DNA of 64,000 nucleotides from Nocardioides salarius (GTDB taxonomy: Bacteria > Actinomycetota > Actinomycetes > Propionibacteriales > Nocardioidaceae). This document shows positions 21,208 to 29,933 of the stretch, one piece after another. The notes under the pieces were generated by a model, which had not been told where the DNA came from, did no database searches, and saw only the letters and a program-made list of their open reading frames with translations. A program made the position numbers and the translations under genes. Position 1 is the first letter of the stretch. Each line of letters begins with the position of its first letter. The stretch is from positions 3,596,001 to 3,660,000 of the forward strand of contig NZ_JAFBBZ010000001.1 of assembly GCF_016907435.1 (NCBI RefSeq), read 5' to 3'.

Positions 21208-21374
21208 GATCACTCCCTCACAGTGCCGAGGGGGTCAGGATTCAATCGGCACCAGGGGGTCAGGATTCACCCGGCAGCGACAACTCCTTGCGGTCTTTCC
21301 CGCGGCCCGCCAGCGACGCCGTCGCAGGTCAGCGCCGGTACGTCCAATTTCGTCTCCCGTTGTACCTGTCACCG

Positions 21375-21430
21375 ATCCCGCACCGAGTCGCTCCGCGAGC
21401 CCATCCCGCACCGGGTCGCTCCGCGAGCCC
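21375..21430 (+). repeat. Tandem 28-bp repeat, two units
   Basis: Units 21375-21402 and 21403-21430 differ at one base. They lie in the 204 bp between the IS21-family element and the broken gajB end, where no gene is seen. Function unknown. Confidence 0.8.
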
Positions 21431-21486
21431 ATCGCGATCCGGCACGTTTGGCCGGTTCGTCGTGCGACGTCCCTTACTTCTCGTCC

Positions 21487-21771
21487 CTACGGTTCCTTCC
21501 GAGCCTTGGGGCCCCTGGGTGACTCGCCCAGGGTCAGTGATGCGCCGTTGGCGAGGATGTGGATGGACTTGCGTGCGCGGGTGAGCGCGACATAGAAGTC
21601 GTTGACCTCCGAGTGGTTTGTCGCGTCGGCGATGATGATGTGGTCGTATTCGAGCCCTTTGACCAGCAAGGTGCGGGAGATGATTCGCCGGCGTTCGCGC
21701 CGGCCGGCGTGACGCAGAGAGTCGCGTGCCTTGCTCAGCTCGGTGTGCAGGAGGGACTTGTCGCCTCCCTG
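21487..21771 (-). pseudogene. gajB: Gabija helicase GajB, C-terminal part
   Basis: Holds the UvrD-type C-terminal motifs: LVKGLEYDHIIIADATNH (motif V region) and FYVALTRARKSIHIL (motif VI). It begins at the 5-bp target duplication of IS21 copy 2. Joined to 24355-25592 with one duplication copy dropped, the frame is exact (AAQ then GGDKSLLHTEL), giving a protein of about 505 residues, the usual GajB length. As it stands it has no start. Confidence 0.88.
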
Positions 21772-21883
21772 TGAGTATTTGAAGGCTTGGGGACCACTGG
21801 ATCGGGTGGCTGGGGGCCGTGGATCTTGCCGTTGGGGGCCAGTGGCCGCAGGTGTGGGGGCCACCGGCCCCCAACGGCTGTTT

Positions 21884-22630
21884 TCACCGGTTCATCGAGG
21901 CGTGTTCACGCATGTTGTGGTTGCCGGTGTCGACCCAGATGGTGTTGTGCACGATGCGGTCCATGATCGCGTCGGCGTGCACTCCTGATCCGAGCCGCTG
22001 GTGCCAGTCCTTCTTGGCGTATTGGGTGCAAAACACCGTGGACCCGGTGTCGTACCTGCGTTCCAGTAGCTCGAGCAGCATGCTCCTGATGGCGTCGTCG
22101 GGGTGGTCGAGCAGCCATTCGTCGATCACCAGCAACGTGAAGGCCGCGTACTTCTTGAGGAACTTCGTCGCTCCTTGTGGCTTGTCACTGGCCAGCGCCC
22201 AGGCTTCTTCCAGGTCGGGCATGCGGATGTAGTGGGCACGGATCCGGTGTTGGCAGGCCTGCTTGGCTAGCGCGCATCCGAGGTAGGACTTCCCGGAGCC
22301 GGTGAAGCCCTGGAACACCACGTTCTGCTGTCGCTCGATGAACGTGCAGGTCCCGAGCTGGGCGATCACCTGACGGTCCAGCCCACGTTCCTCGACCAGA
22401 TCGAGCCGGCGCAGGTCGGCGCCGGGGTACCGCAGTCCGGCGCGGCGGATCAGGCCCTCGACCTTGGCGTGGTTGAACGTCGAGTGTGCCTCGTCGACCA
22501 CCAACCGGAGCCGTTCACCGAAGCCCATCCCCAGCGTCAGGGTGTCGTCTTGGCCCTCGAGCGCCTCCAGCAGCGGCGCGGCGCCCATCTCACGCAGCTT
22601 GCGCTTGGTCTCGATGTCGATGCCGTTCAC
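21884..22630 (-). CDS. istB: IS21-family helper ATPase IstB (copy 2)
   Basis: 248 residues, identical to the product at 17194-17940, with Walker A GFTGSGKSYL. GTG overlaps the istA stop. Confidence 0.94.
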   Translation of the reverse strand: MNGIDIETKRKLREMGAAPLLEALEGQDDTLTLGMGFGERLRLVVDEAHSTFNHAKVEGLIRRAGLRYPGADLRRLDLVEERGLDRQVIAQLGTCTFIERQQNVVFQGFTGSGKSYLGCALAKQACQHRIRAHYIRMPDLEEAWALASDKPQGATKFLKKYAAFTLLVIDEWLLDHPDDAIRSMLLELLERRYDTGSTVFCTQYAKKDWHQRLGSGVHADAIMDRIVHNTIWVDTGNHNMREHASMNR

Positions 22631-24189
22631 TTGGCACCGCCCGCGTAGTAGCCGGCACCACGAACGTAGCCACCGGCTTCTGCTGGTTCCTCGCGTGGTG
22701 GCCGCAGCCCGGCGGTCTTGTCCTGCCCGGTGACCAAGATGGGGTGCAGGTGCGCATAGCGCGGGGACCGCACCCGACCTGCCAACGCCAGCCGGGAGGC
22801 TGCCTCGACCCGCTCGGCCGAGAAACGTCGCGACAGCCGCAGCACCGCCAGGGCGGCGTCCAAGCCCTGCTCGTCGACCGGGACGGACTCGAAGATCCGG
22901 TTCACCACGCTCACCGTCGCCGGGCCGATCCGCTCAGCCCAGTCCCTGACCCGGTCCGGGTCCCACTGGCGATACCGTTCGCCGACCGGGAGATCGGCGT
23001 CATTGGTGCGGTACTCGTTGGCCGCGTCCGGCGGCAGCAGCAAGTGGCTGCTCAGCCGCGCGGTGCCGCGGTAGGCCTGCAGCACCCGGTCGGTGATACG
23101 CAGGTCGACCAAGGCGCCGACGTGGGCGAACGGTACGGAGTAGAAGTTCTTCTCCCACACCACATGCCCGTTGCGCCCGACCCGACGCCCGTAGACCCAC
23201 CGGCTGATCTCGTAGGCCGTTTGTGGCAGCGGCCGCAGCAGCGGCTGCTCCTCGGCCGTGAACACGCTCGCCCGCGAGCCGGGTCGCTTCTGGAACGGCT
23301 CGCCGTTGTAGGCCTCCACGCGGCTGGTGATGGCCGCCTTGAGCTCGGGCAGCGACGTGAACCTCTCATCACGCAGGTCGGCGATGATTCGCATCGCGAC
23401 GTGCCACACCGTGTTCTCGACGCTGGCTTTGTCCTTGGCCTTGCGGACCCGGCCTGGCAGCACCGCGGCCGAGTAGTGCCCAGCCATCTCACGGTAGGCG
23501 TCGTTGAGGACGATCTCGCCGTCACGGGGATGCTTGATCACTCCGGTCTTCAGGTTGTCCGACACGACCCTGGGCACCGAACCGCCGAAGGCCTCGAACA
23601 TCGCCACGTGAGCCCGCAGCCAGGTGTCCTGCTTCATGTCCAGGGTCGGCTCCACGAATGCGTACCGGCTGAACGGCAGGCACCCCACGAACAGGTACAC
23701 CGTCCTTATCGCTCCGCTGACCGGGTCGCTCAGTTGCATCGTCGGGCCGGACCAGTCGACCTCGACGGTCTGGGCGGCCTTGTGACCCACACGCGACGCG
23801 ACGCCGGTGACCAGCACGTGGCGCTGGTAGGTGCGGCAGAACCGGTCGTAGCCCATCGCTGGCTCGCCAGCCGCGGCACATGAGTCGGTGTACTCGCTGT
23901 GCAGCAGCTTCAGCGTCACCCCGACCCGGGCCATCTCTTTGTGGACCTGGTCCCAGTTCGGCTGGGCGAACACGCTCTCGTGCTCACCGCGTCCGGGGAA
24001 CAGCAGCGCGTACACCTCGTCCTCTGGGCGTTCAGCGACGTCGTCCCAACTGATGCCGGCTACGTCCGCAGCGTCCAGCACCGCAGTGATGGACTTGCGT
24101 GACATTCCCTGCGAGGACGCGATCGCTCGCCCTGAGAGTCCCTCGGCTCGCAACTGCAGCACGAGCTTCGCCTTGATCTTCCGTACCAT
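22627..24189 (-). CDS. istA: IS21-family transposase IstA (copy 2)
   Basis: 520 residues, identical to the product at 15635-17197 with the same start and ribosome-binding site. All catalytic motifs are intact, so this copy should be able to transpose. Confidence 0.94.
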   Translation of the reverse strand: MVRKIKAKLVLQLRAEGLSGRAIASSQGMSRKSITAVLDAADVAGISWDDVAERPEDEVYALLFPGRGEHESVFAQPNWDQVHKEMARVGVTLKLLHSEYTDSCAAAGEPAMGYDRFCRTYQRHVLVTGVASRVGHKAAQTVEVDWSGPTMQLSDPVSGAIRTVYLFVGCLPFSRYAFVEPTLDMKQDTWLRAHVAMFEAFGGSVPRVVSDNLKTGVIKHPRDGEIVLNDAYREMAGHYSAAVLPGRVRKAKDKASVENTVWHVAMRIIADLRDERFTSLPELKAAITSRVEAYNGEPFQKRPGSRASVFTAEEQPLLRPLPQTAYEISRWVYGRRVGRNGHVVWEKNFYSVPFAHVGALVDLRITDRVLQAYRGTARLSSHLLLPPDAANEYRTNDADLPVGERYRQWDPDRVRDWAERIGPATVSVVNRIFESVPVDEQGLDAALAVLRLSRRFSAERVEAASRLALAGRVRSPRYAHLHPILVTGQDKTAGLRPPREEPAEAGGYVRGAGYYAGGAK

Positions 24190-24354
24190 CGATGATCCGC
24201 TCCTTCCGCTGTGCGCCCTATACGCACGGCGGGAGGAGCCTAGAAACAGGTGGCCCCCAACGACGCCAACACCGGCCCCCAAGCCCGCCAACGAGCAGTC
24301 ACCCCGACGGCCCCGGAACACGCCGCCGCTGGACCCCAGTAAGGCGAATATTCA

Positions 24355-25592
24355 CCCTGCGCTGCCGCCCCGCGGATTGCGGTCCTAGCGTCGTACCAGG
24401 CCTCATGCGAGTGCAGCCGGATCCCGGGCGCGTTCGGGATGACGTCCATCGCCGCGGCCAGCTCACCCAGGGTGGGATTCGCGACGACCCGGTCCAGGGC
24501 CTCGATGGCAATCCGAACCGGTTCCCGCTTCGCCGACGTGTGCAGCAGGTGGGCGCCGGCCCCGCCCCGGGCGTAGCACTTTCCTAGCGGGTCGGGGTCT
24601 AGGACACCGCTCTTTGCGTGGCACTTCTTGGTGAAGTCGAAGAGCCAGGACGCATATCCGTCGGGGTCCGCATCGAGCAGCTTGGTCAGCCACCTGCCGA
24701 TGAAGCTGCCGGCGACCTCCTCCATCACGGTGTACAGGCCGTCGAGTTGACCCGCGATGCTTCGGCCGCTGGCCGCATGCCGGGCGCTGATGACGAGCAC
24801 GGTTTCGTTGGCTGGCAGTGACAGCGCAGATCGTGCAGCGTTGGCCACTCCTTGGTAGTTCCCAGAGATGTCGGTGAATCGAACCCCGGGCGGGTACTTG
24901 GGGTTGTCCAGCTGCAGGACCCGGCCGGCGGTGAGGTGAGAGCGGATGTTGAACAGCCAGGTTCCCAGATCCTCATTGTGGCCGGCCCAGCGTCGGGGCT
25001 CAGGCGTGATGTCGGGGTGCTCGGGAAACTCACTGAGCACCTCGTCCCAGTCCGGGAGCCCATCAGAGAACCCGAAGATCGCCTGGAGGGGATCACCGAG
25101 GACGCCGACGCTGCCGACGGTGTCCTTGATCTTCAGCACCATGGCGTGCTGCTCGACGTTGCAGTCCTGGTACTCGTCGACGAGGACGTGTGTGTACGAG
25201 GCTCTCAGGACGGCCTGGACGTGCCGACCCGCCAGGGCTCGGGTCGCGGCCTGAACGTAGGCCAGCGAGTCGTCGGGAACCATGACGCGCGGGACAATGT
25301 GATCGCCGAGCACCGGGTATGCGCGCGCCAGGCGGAAGGCCAAGCTGGTGATCGTCGTGATCTGGACGCCAGTCGTCACGCCGAACCGCTTCAGTCGGGC
25401 GGCGACGGCGTGGACGCCCGCATTGGTATGGGTGATCACCAGGACCTTGCCGCCGCTGTCGATGACGTGCTTCGTGGCGGCCGCGAGCAGATGGGTCTTG
25501 CCTGCTCCGGCCGGCATGACGACCGAGGCAGGAAGGGCGTCGATGAACCCTGCGGCGTCCGTCATCAGCTCATCCGACAGGTCCTCAGGCAC
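24355..25592 (-). pseudogene. gajB: Gabija helicase GajB, N-terminal part, disrupted by IS21
   Basis: About 413 codons of a UvrD/Rep-like superfamily 1 helicase. Walker A is PAGAGKTHLL, motif Ia LVITHTNAGVHA, Walker B VLVDEYQDCN and motif III LGDPLQAIFGF. Native sequence ends RGAAAQG at the IS21 element; the frame then runs into the IS and stops. The ATG overlaps the gajA stop by 8 bp, so the two were coupled. In known Gabija systems GajB activates with GajA after nucleotide depletion. Motifs V and VI are lost here, so helicase function is unlikely. Confidence 0.9.
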
Positions 25593-27399
25593 CGGGCTGC
25601 CCCGGCTCTAGTGCGGGTGGTGCCTCCGGTGTTGTCTCCGGGCGGGCGTATATGGCGGCTTTCAGCTCGTCGAGTTTTGCCATGACCTCACCGGTGTGAA
25701 GCGCCGGCGTCTCGAGGATGAACCTGCCGAGGCGACGACCCTTGTCGACCCGCTTGAACCAGGCCTTCTCCTTGTCGATGTCCTTGCCCTTGGCGGCGAG
25801 CCCGACGATCTCGCGAGCCTTCTCTAGGACGACGCCCGCTGCTGCCCAGGTGGTGACGTCCAGCGGGTCGGCGCCCGTGCTCGCTGCGGGAGCACCCTTC
25901 GCCACCAGCTTGGCTGCGTAGGACTGCGCCGAGCCCTCCCGGTCGTCAGCAACGTCCAGGGCCGCCTCGATGAACGCTGTCAGCCCGGCCTCGTCGAGCT
26001 GGGAGCAGATCGCTGTCTCAATGCTGTGGGCGCCGCTCCACTGGACTACGGTCCCGCCGGCGGCCTCGATGGCCGGCACGAGGCTGTTCGCAGCCTCGTC
26101 GTCGCTGTCGATAAACAGCACGATCTCGTAGCCGGCGTGGAGGAACTGTTTCGCCCAGGCTGCTGACCCGGTCCCACCGTTGCCCTCAATGGCGACGACT
26201 CCGAGTGCAGCCGACGGCGCCGACTCGGCGTCCGCTCCGAGGTTCCACAGGTCAAGGTGTTCGAGGACCACGCCGTACTCGGTCTTCCCCTCGTTGATGA
26301 CGATGCGGCGCGACAGGAAGGCCTCGGGACTGCTCTTCAGCAGATTCCGCAGCTCGACTGGGTCATCCAGCGGGCGAAGTTCGGTCACACCGTCCGTCGA
26401 ACGGACCATCACCAGCTCCTCGGCCTCGAGGTGCTGCAGGGCTGTCGGCGAATGAGTGGTGACGAACACCTGCGAGAACGCCTCGCTGGTCCGCAGATGG
26501 CCCAGGAGGTGAACGAGCCGGTGGGGTTCTAGCCCGTGCTCTACCTCGTCGACGAGGAGAGTGGTGCTCCCCTGGTTCGCGAGCTGCTGCGTCGCGGCCC
26601 CCGTCAGCCGTCTGGTGCCGAGCCCGAAGTTCGTCAAGGGGACGTCGCCTTCGAATAGCGCCAGGTTGCCCTGGGTGTTGGTCAATGACACGTCAAGTCC
26701 CGGCTTCAGGTCCGCAAACTCGGTCGTGCCGATCGCCTGCACCTCCTGCTGAACGTCCTTCGCCAGATTCTTTAGGGCGTCGGTGACCGCACCAGCGGCA
26801 GCGTCACGTGCCGCGCGTCCTGCGAGCGTGAGGGTCGACCTGGTGTCGTCCCGGCTGGCGGTGAGCTTCCCAAGGGACGAGGTCCGTGACCACCTCAGAT
26901 GCGCGTCGATGCGGTCGTCGATCCGGTAGGCCGTCATCCGTGACCGGTGCCGCGCACGAATGGGGTGCGGCTCCTCGTCGTCCAGTCCCTCCAGTGGCGG
27001 TCGGTATGACTGCCAGACGGGCTCGAGATCGGCCTTGACCAGAAACTCGACGATGACGCAGCGCTGAGCCTCGTCGACCGGGTCGTGCATCCACTCGCCG
27101 TCGTCGTCGATGCCGGCGAGGAACCCGCCGAACGCGTCCATCGCGATGAGCTCATCTGGCAGCTCGTCGACCGCCACCCGGATACGGATCGGTTGATCCA
27201 CCACGGCGTCGTAGAAGTCTGTGTCCAGAACACTCTGCCCTGCACGGTCGTGGAGCGCGCGCTCGAGGGCGGTCAAGACTGTGGTCTTCGTGGAGTCCCC
27301 GGGGCCGATGAGGGCGGAGAATCGGCGGCTTGTAGGCAGCCGCCAGGAGGCGGACTTGATGCCGCGGAAGTTCTCAATGTCGATTCGCCGGATCCGCAT
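25585..27399 (-). CDS. gajA: Gabija anti-phage ATPase-nuclease GajA (OLD family)
   Basis: 604 residues. The N-terminal ABC-type ATPase begins RIRRIDIENFRGIKSA. Walker A is LIGPGDSTKTTVL, the signature region NFGLGTRRLTG, Walker B TTLLVDEVEHGLEP and the His loop FVTTHSPTAL. The C-terminal TOPRIM nuclease has VINEGKTEY and VLFIDSDDEA, the metal-binding Glu and Asp pair. This is the GajA architecture, where the nuclease is held off by ATP and cuts DNA when nucleotides fall. Directly followed by gajB. GajA itself appears intact. Confidence 0.9.
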   Translation of the reverse strand: MRIRRIDIENFRGIKSASWRLPTSRRFSALIGPGDSTKTTVLTALERALHDRAGQSVLDTDFYDAVVDQPIRIRVAVDELPDELIAMDAFGGFLAGIDDDGEWMHDPVDEAQRCVIVEFLVKADLEPVWQSYRPPLEGLDDEEPHPIRARHRSRMTAYRIDDRIDAHLRWSRTSSLGKLTASRDDTRSTLTLAGRAARDAAAGAVTDALKNLAKDVQQEVQAIGTTEFADLKPGLDVSLTNTQGNLALFEGDVPLTNFGLGTRRLTGAATQQLANQGSTTLLVDEVEHGLEPHRLVHLLGHLRTSEAFSQVFVTTHSPTALQHLEAEELVMVRSTDGVTELRPLDDPVELRNLLKSSPEAFLSRRIVINEGKTEYGVVLEHLDLWNLGADAESAPSAALGVVAIEGNGGTGSAAWAKQFLHAGYEIVLFIDSDDEAANSLVPAIEAAGGTVVQWSGAHSIETAICSQLDEAGLTAFIEAALDVADDREGSAQSYAAKLVAKGAPAASTGADPLDVTTWAAAGVVLEKAREIVGLAAKGKDIDKEKAWFKRVDKGRRLGRFILETPALHTGEVMAKLDELKAAIYARPETTPEAPPALEPGQPGA

Positions 27400-27803
27400 G
27401 GTCCTCGCTTCGGGTAGGCAGGTCTCCTCGACCTTAAGGCGGAGGACCGGCGTTCCTCGGGATGGTTAACGACTTTGCAGGTGTGCGGCTGCCCTGTCCG
27501 GGCTACCGCGGCTGAGCGTCATTCCGTGAGCCGGAAGGACACAGATTCTCGGGTCACCCGCGCCGCGCCGTACCGCAGGGTGAACCCTGATTGACGAACG
27601 CCCTGGCCGGAAGGGACGGCGTCAGGCATGACGGCGGGCAGTTGGCCGTTGGACCCGTCCGGGTGAGTCCTCGGGAGAGGGGCGTCTCGCGGGACGACAT
27701 CGAGCCGACATCCGTAGCCCCTCTTGGGCGTTCGTGAGGCCAGCTTGCGGGCTCGGCGGGCGCGAGCGACCTCGCGGGGTGGTAGCGATGATAAGATTGC
27801 CTT
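27400..27803 (+). other. Intergenic region between gajA and the MNT gene
   Basis: 404 bp between divergent genes. No convincing gene. It should hold the gajA promoter on the minus strand and, at its right edge, the promoter of the toxin-antitoxin pair. Confidence 0.6.
27786..27803 (+). promoter_or_regulatory. Probable leaderless promoter with small palindrome
   Basis: gatgataagat, an AT-rich -10-like stretch, ends only about 7 bp before the ATG at 27804, and no ribosome-binding site is seen. This fits leaderless transcription. The arms ataag and cttat form a palindrome that could be an autorepression operator. Confidence 0.4.
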
Positions 27804-28277
27804 ATGACGCTTCTTGCCGAGTATCGCGGCGCGCGACATGACGAGGATGTTGCGCGGCTTCGGCGTGTGCTCGCCCTCAGGGCGATGGTGGCGACCGGGA
27901 TGAGCCAGCGGGAGATCGCAACGGTGCTCGGGATCAGCCAGCCCGCGGTGAGTCAGCAGTTGCGGGCGGCTTCGGATCTGTCGAGTGTTCATCCGGAGAA
28001 GCTGATTGAGGCGGCTGCGCCGGTGATCCGGAGTCTCGCCGAAGATGCCGGGTACCGCAGGCTTGCAGTCTTCGGTTCGGTGGCGCGTCAGGAGGCGGGC
28101 CAGGACTCCGACATCGATCTGCTGGTCGAGTCGCCGGAGGAAACGTCGTCGTTCGGTTTCATCAGGTTCAAGCAGCTCATCGAGCAGGTGCTCGGTCGGC
28201 AGATCGATCTGGTCGACTACGGCGGTCTGAAGCCGAGGCTAGATGACGACATCCGTCGCGACGCAGTGCTGCTCTGA
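27804..28277 (+). CDS. MntA-type nucleotidyltransferase antitoxin with HTH
   Basis: 157 residues. The N-terminal HTH MSQREIATVLGISQPAVSQQ is followed by a minimal nucleotidyltransferase domain with GSVARQEAGQDSDIDLLVE (the GSx10DxD motif). Known MntA antitoxins block HepT by adenylylating it; the fused HTH suggests autoregulation. Its stop overlaps the start of the HEPN gene, the standard pair order. Confidence 0.9.
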   Translation: MTLLAEYRGARHDEDVARLRRVLALRAMVATGMSQREIATVLGISQPAVSQQLRAASDLSSVHPEKLIEAAAPVIRSLAEDAGYRRLAVFGSVARQEAGQDSDIDLLVESPEETSSFGFIRFKQLIEQVLGRQIDLVDYGGLKPRLDDDIRRDAVLL

Positions 28278-28636
28278 TGGAAGTCAATGCGGCCAAGGAA
28301 CTCCTTCACATCCAGTCCTGGGTGAGCCGCGTCGACGAGATCGTGCAACGCGGCAAGGATGCTTACCTCGCCGATGCCTTGCTCCAAGAGGCGGGGGACT
28401 CGCTCATGATGAAGCTCGGTGAGGCAGCCAACCGGTTGTCCCGGCTCGACGTGTTGGCGCCCGACGGCGTCGAATGGGCACTCGCCGTCGCCAACCGCAA
28501 CTTCATCATCCACCAGTACGACGAGATCAACCGCGAGCTCACCTGGCTGACGCTCTCGAGAGACCTGCCGGCGTGGAAGGTCTCGCTACAGGGCCTCTTC
28601 GCGGAGGCCGAGATGACGCTCGGTGAAGATGACTGA
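28277..28636 (+). CDS. HepT-like HEPN ribonuclease toxin
   Basis: 119-residue all-helical HEPN protein. The RNase motif Rx4HxY is present as RNFIIHQY. With the upstream MNT gene (1-bp overlap) it forms a HEPN/MNT toxin-antitoxin pair. Such pairs often act as abortive anti-phage modules. It sits next to the Gabija genes, in a small defence cluster. Confidence 0.9.
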   Translation: MEVNAAKELLHIQSWVSRVDEIVQRGKDAYLADALLQEAGDSLMMKLGEAANRLSRLDVLAPDGVEWALAVANRNFIIHQYDEINRELTWLTLSRDLPAWKVSLQGLFAEAEMTLGEDD

Positions 28637-28657
28637 ACGCCGGCAAGACGAGGAGCC

Positions 28658-28698
28658 GAGATTCGAACCGTGTCGCGTTTAGTCCCCGAAAACCACGG
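28658..28698 (+). repeat. Conserved element-end sequence before att copy 1
   Basis: A stretch with gagattcga, then cgttta and cccgaaaac, recurs at 48685-48725, in both cases about 180 bp before the att repeat. A shorter related stretch lies at 28944-28970. Possibly integrase arm-type binding sites. Confidence 0.5.
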
Positions 28699-28840
28699 CA
28701 CAAGTCGTCTCTCGAGGTCACATCCAAGCAAGAGGTGAGACCTCTTCGGCACCGTCAAGTCGGACGTTCGCGCAGGTAAGGGCACGAATGCTCAAAGATC
28801 AGCAAGAGCCGGACAGATCCCGCCCGCTCGCGCCGGATGA

Positions 28841-28875
28841 CCAGAGGTCGCAGGTTCAAATCCTGCCCCCGCTAC
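28841..28875 (+). repeat. att site: 3' end of tRNA-fMet, copy 1
   Basis: 35 bp starting ccagaggtcgcaggttcaaa and ending cgctac, identical at 48867 and 59291. It matches the anticodon-stem 3' strand, T-arm and acceptor 3' strand of an actinobacterial initiator tRNA. No 5' half is present, so this is an attachment repeat and not a gene. Confidence 0.88.
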
Positions 28876-28879
28876 TGAA

Positions 28880-28921
28880 AAGTGGCCCGTGGCCTGCGGA
28901 AATGCAGGACACGGGCCACTT
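28880..28921 (+). terminator. Hairpin directly after att copy 1
   Basis: Stem aagtggcccgt with acgggccactt. It stands where the tRNA terminator would be. Confidence 0.65.
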
Positions 28922-29425
28922 GTCATTTGAGCCATTCTGGCTTGTGTCGCGCTTTGTGACCCGAAAACCCCCTCTGCAGCGGGGTCCGGTGCCGGGTTCG
29001 CCACCTGGATTCAGCCTGGGTGGTCGGCGACCTTGGTGATCATCGCGGTGCGGCCGACGTCGCCAATCGGCTGCGGTGGCCTTCGGCTGTGTCTGGTTTC
29101 GGGCGCCGAGGAGGACGGCGGCGAGGATGGGGTTGATGAGCTCGGGCCAGAGCGAATCGGGCATATGAGCTCGATGTCGTCGACCTGTGAAAAGGGCCGT
29201 CCTGGACTATGACGCGCGACGTTGTCGCGCTGCGGACACGGCTCGTTGGAACTCGGGATCGTTGTGAAGCGTTCGCAGCCGACGTCAAAGGCGGTCTTCC
29301 TTCTTGACGAGTGCCGATGGCACGTGATCGCTCCTCGGGTCCGGCGGCGCTGCCTGCCCTCACAGCGGCAGGATCAAGGTGCCTGGCTGGCGGCCGGGTG
29401 TGGCTGTGCCTAAACTCAGGATGCG
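28922..29425 (+). other. Left end of island B, no gene seen
   Basis: About 500 bp with only short uncharacteristic open frames. It contains one cccgaaaacc motif (28944-28970) related to those before the att copies. No integrase gene is found at this end of island B. Confidence 0.55.
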
Positions 29426-29854
29426 ATGACTCTTGCCGACCGCACCTTCCCGGGAGCCGTGAGGACGCGGCTTCCGCTGGTCGTCCTCCTGTGCGCAGTC
29501 GCGCTCGGAATCGTTGGCATGCACGGGCTGGCGTCCGGGCCGGACTCCGGCGAGCACGTCGGGCACCACGCCGCCCCGACGATCATCATGACCACCGACA
29601 CCACGGTGGGCGTGGTCGCATCCCTCGGCGTCGTTGCCGGGGACGAGGCCCCGCCGGCGGATGACGGGGGGTTGCTCGCGCTGTGCCTGATGATGCTCAC
29701 GCCCGGTTTGGCGCTGGGCTTGTGGCTGCTCGCTATTGCGGCACGTGGCGGGGGATGGCGTCTGCCGCGTCTGGTGCCGTGGGTCGTCGCCGCGCTCGAC
29801 GTGGCGGGGCTGCCACCGCCGTTCGAACGACAGCTGACCGTACTCCGGATCTGA
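29426..29854 (+). CDS. DUF6153-like small membrane protein
   Basis: 142 residues: an N-terminal helix ending GIVGMHGLASG, a His-bearing loop (GEHVGHHA), a second hydrophobic segment and a hydrophilic tail. The pattern is that of DUF6153 proteins, which often sit with DUF305 and multicopper oxidase genes in actinobacteria. Function unknown; extracytoplasmic His residues suggest metal contact. Confidence 0.7.
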   Translation: MTLADRTFPGAVRTRLPLVVLLCAVALGIVGMHGLASGPDSGEHVGHHAAPTIIMTTDTTVGVVASLGVVAGDEAPPADDGGLLALCLMMLTPGLALGLWLLAIAARGGGWRLPRLVPWVVAALDVAGLPPPFERQLTVLRI

Positions 29855-29933
29855 TCAGGCACACCGGCGCACCACCCGCATGGGTCCGGTGCGTCCGTCC
29901 TGCCCGTCATTCGATCTCATTTGGAGTATGCGC

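Larger units (their letters stand above)
19007..21282 (-). mobile_element. Second, unrelated IS21-family element (2276 bp)
   Basis: The ends start tgtc and carry repeated ctgaccccct blocks in inverted orientation (two at each end, probable IstA-binding sites). A 5-bp target duplication actcc lies at 19002-19006 and 21283-21287. It encodes istA and istB on the minus strand and inserted immediately next to the IS630 right end. Confidence 0.93.
21772..24354 (-). mobile_element. IS21-family element, copy 2 (2583 bp, inverted relative to copy 1)
   Basis: Same ends and length as 15470-18052, in the opposite orientation. The 5-bp target duplication ccctg lies at 21767-21771 and 24355-24359, showing simple transposition into gajB. 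Both proteins are identical to those of copy 1. Confidence 0.95.

Noticed and set aside
22486..23883. Long open frame (465 codons) on the strand opposite istA, mirrored at 15941-17338
   Set aside because: It is antisense to a clear transposase, has no start signal or family motif and arises from the high GC content.
28655..28685. tRNA T-loop-like gattcgaacc on the minus strand
   Set aside because: No acceptor, D or anticodon stems can be formed around it; explained better as part of the conserved element end.
28841..28875. Complete tRNA gene at this or the other att copies
   Set aside because: Only the 3' half of tRNA-fMet is present; no D-arm or anticodon loop precedes it.
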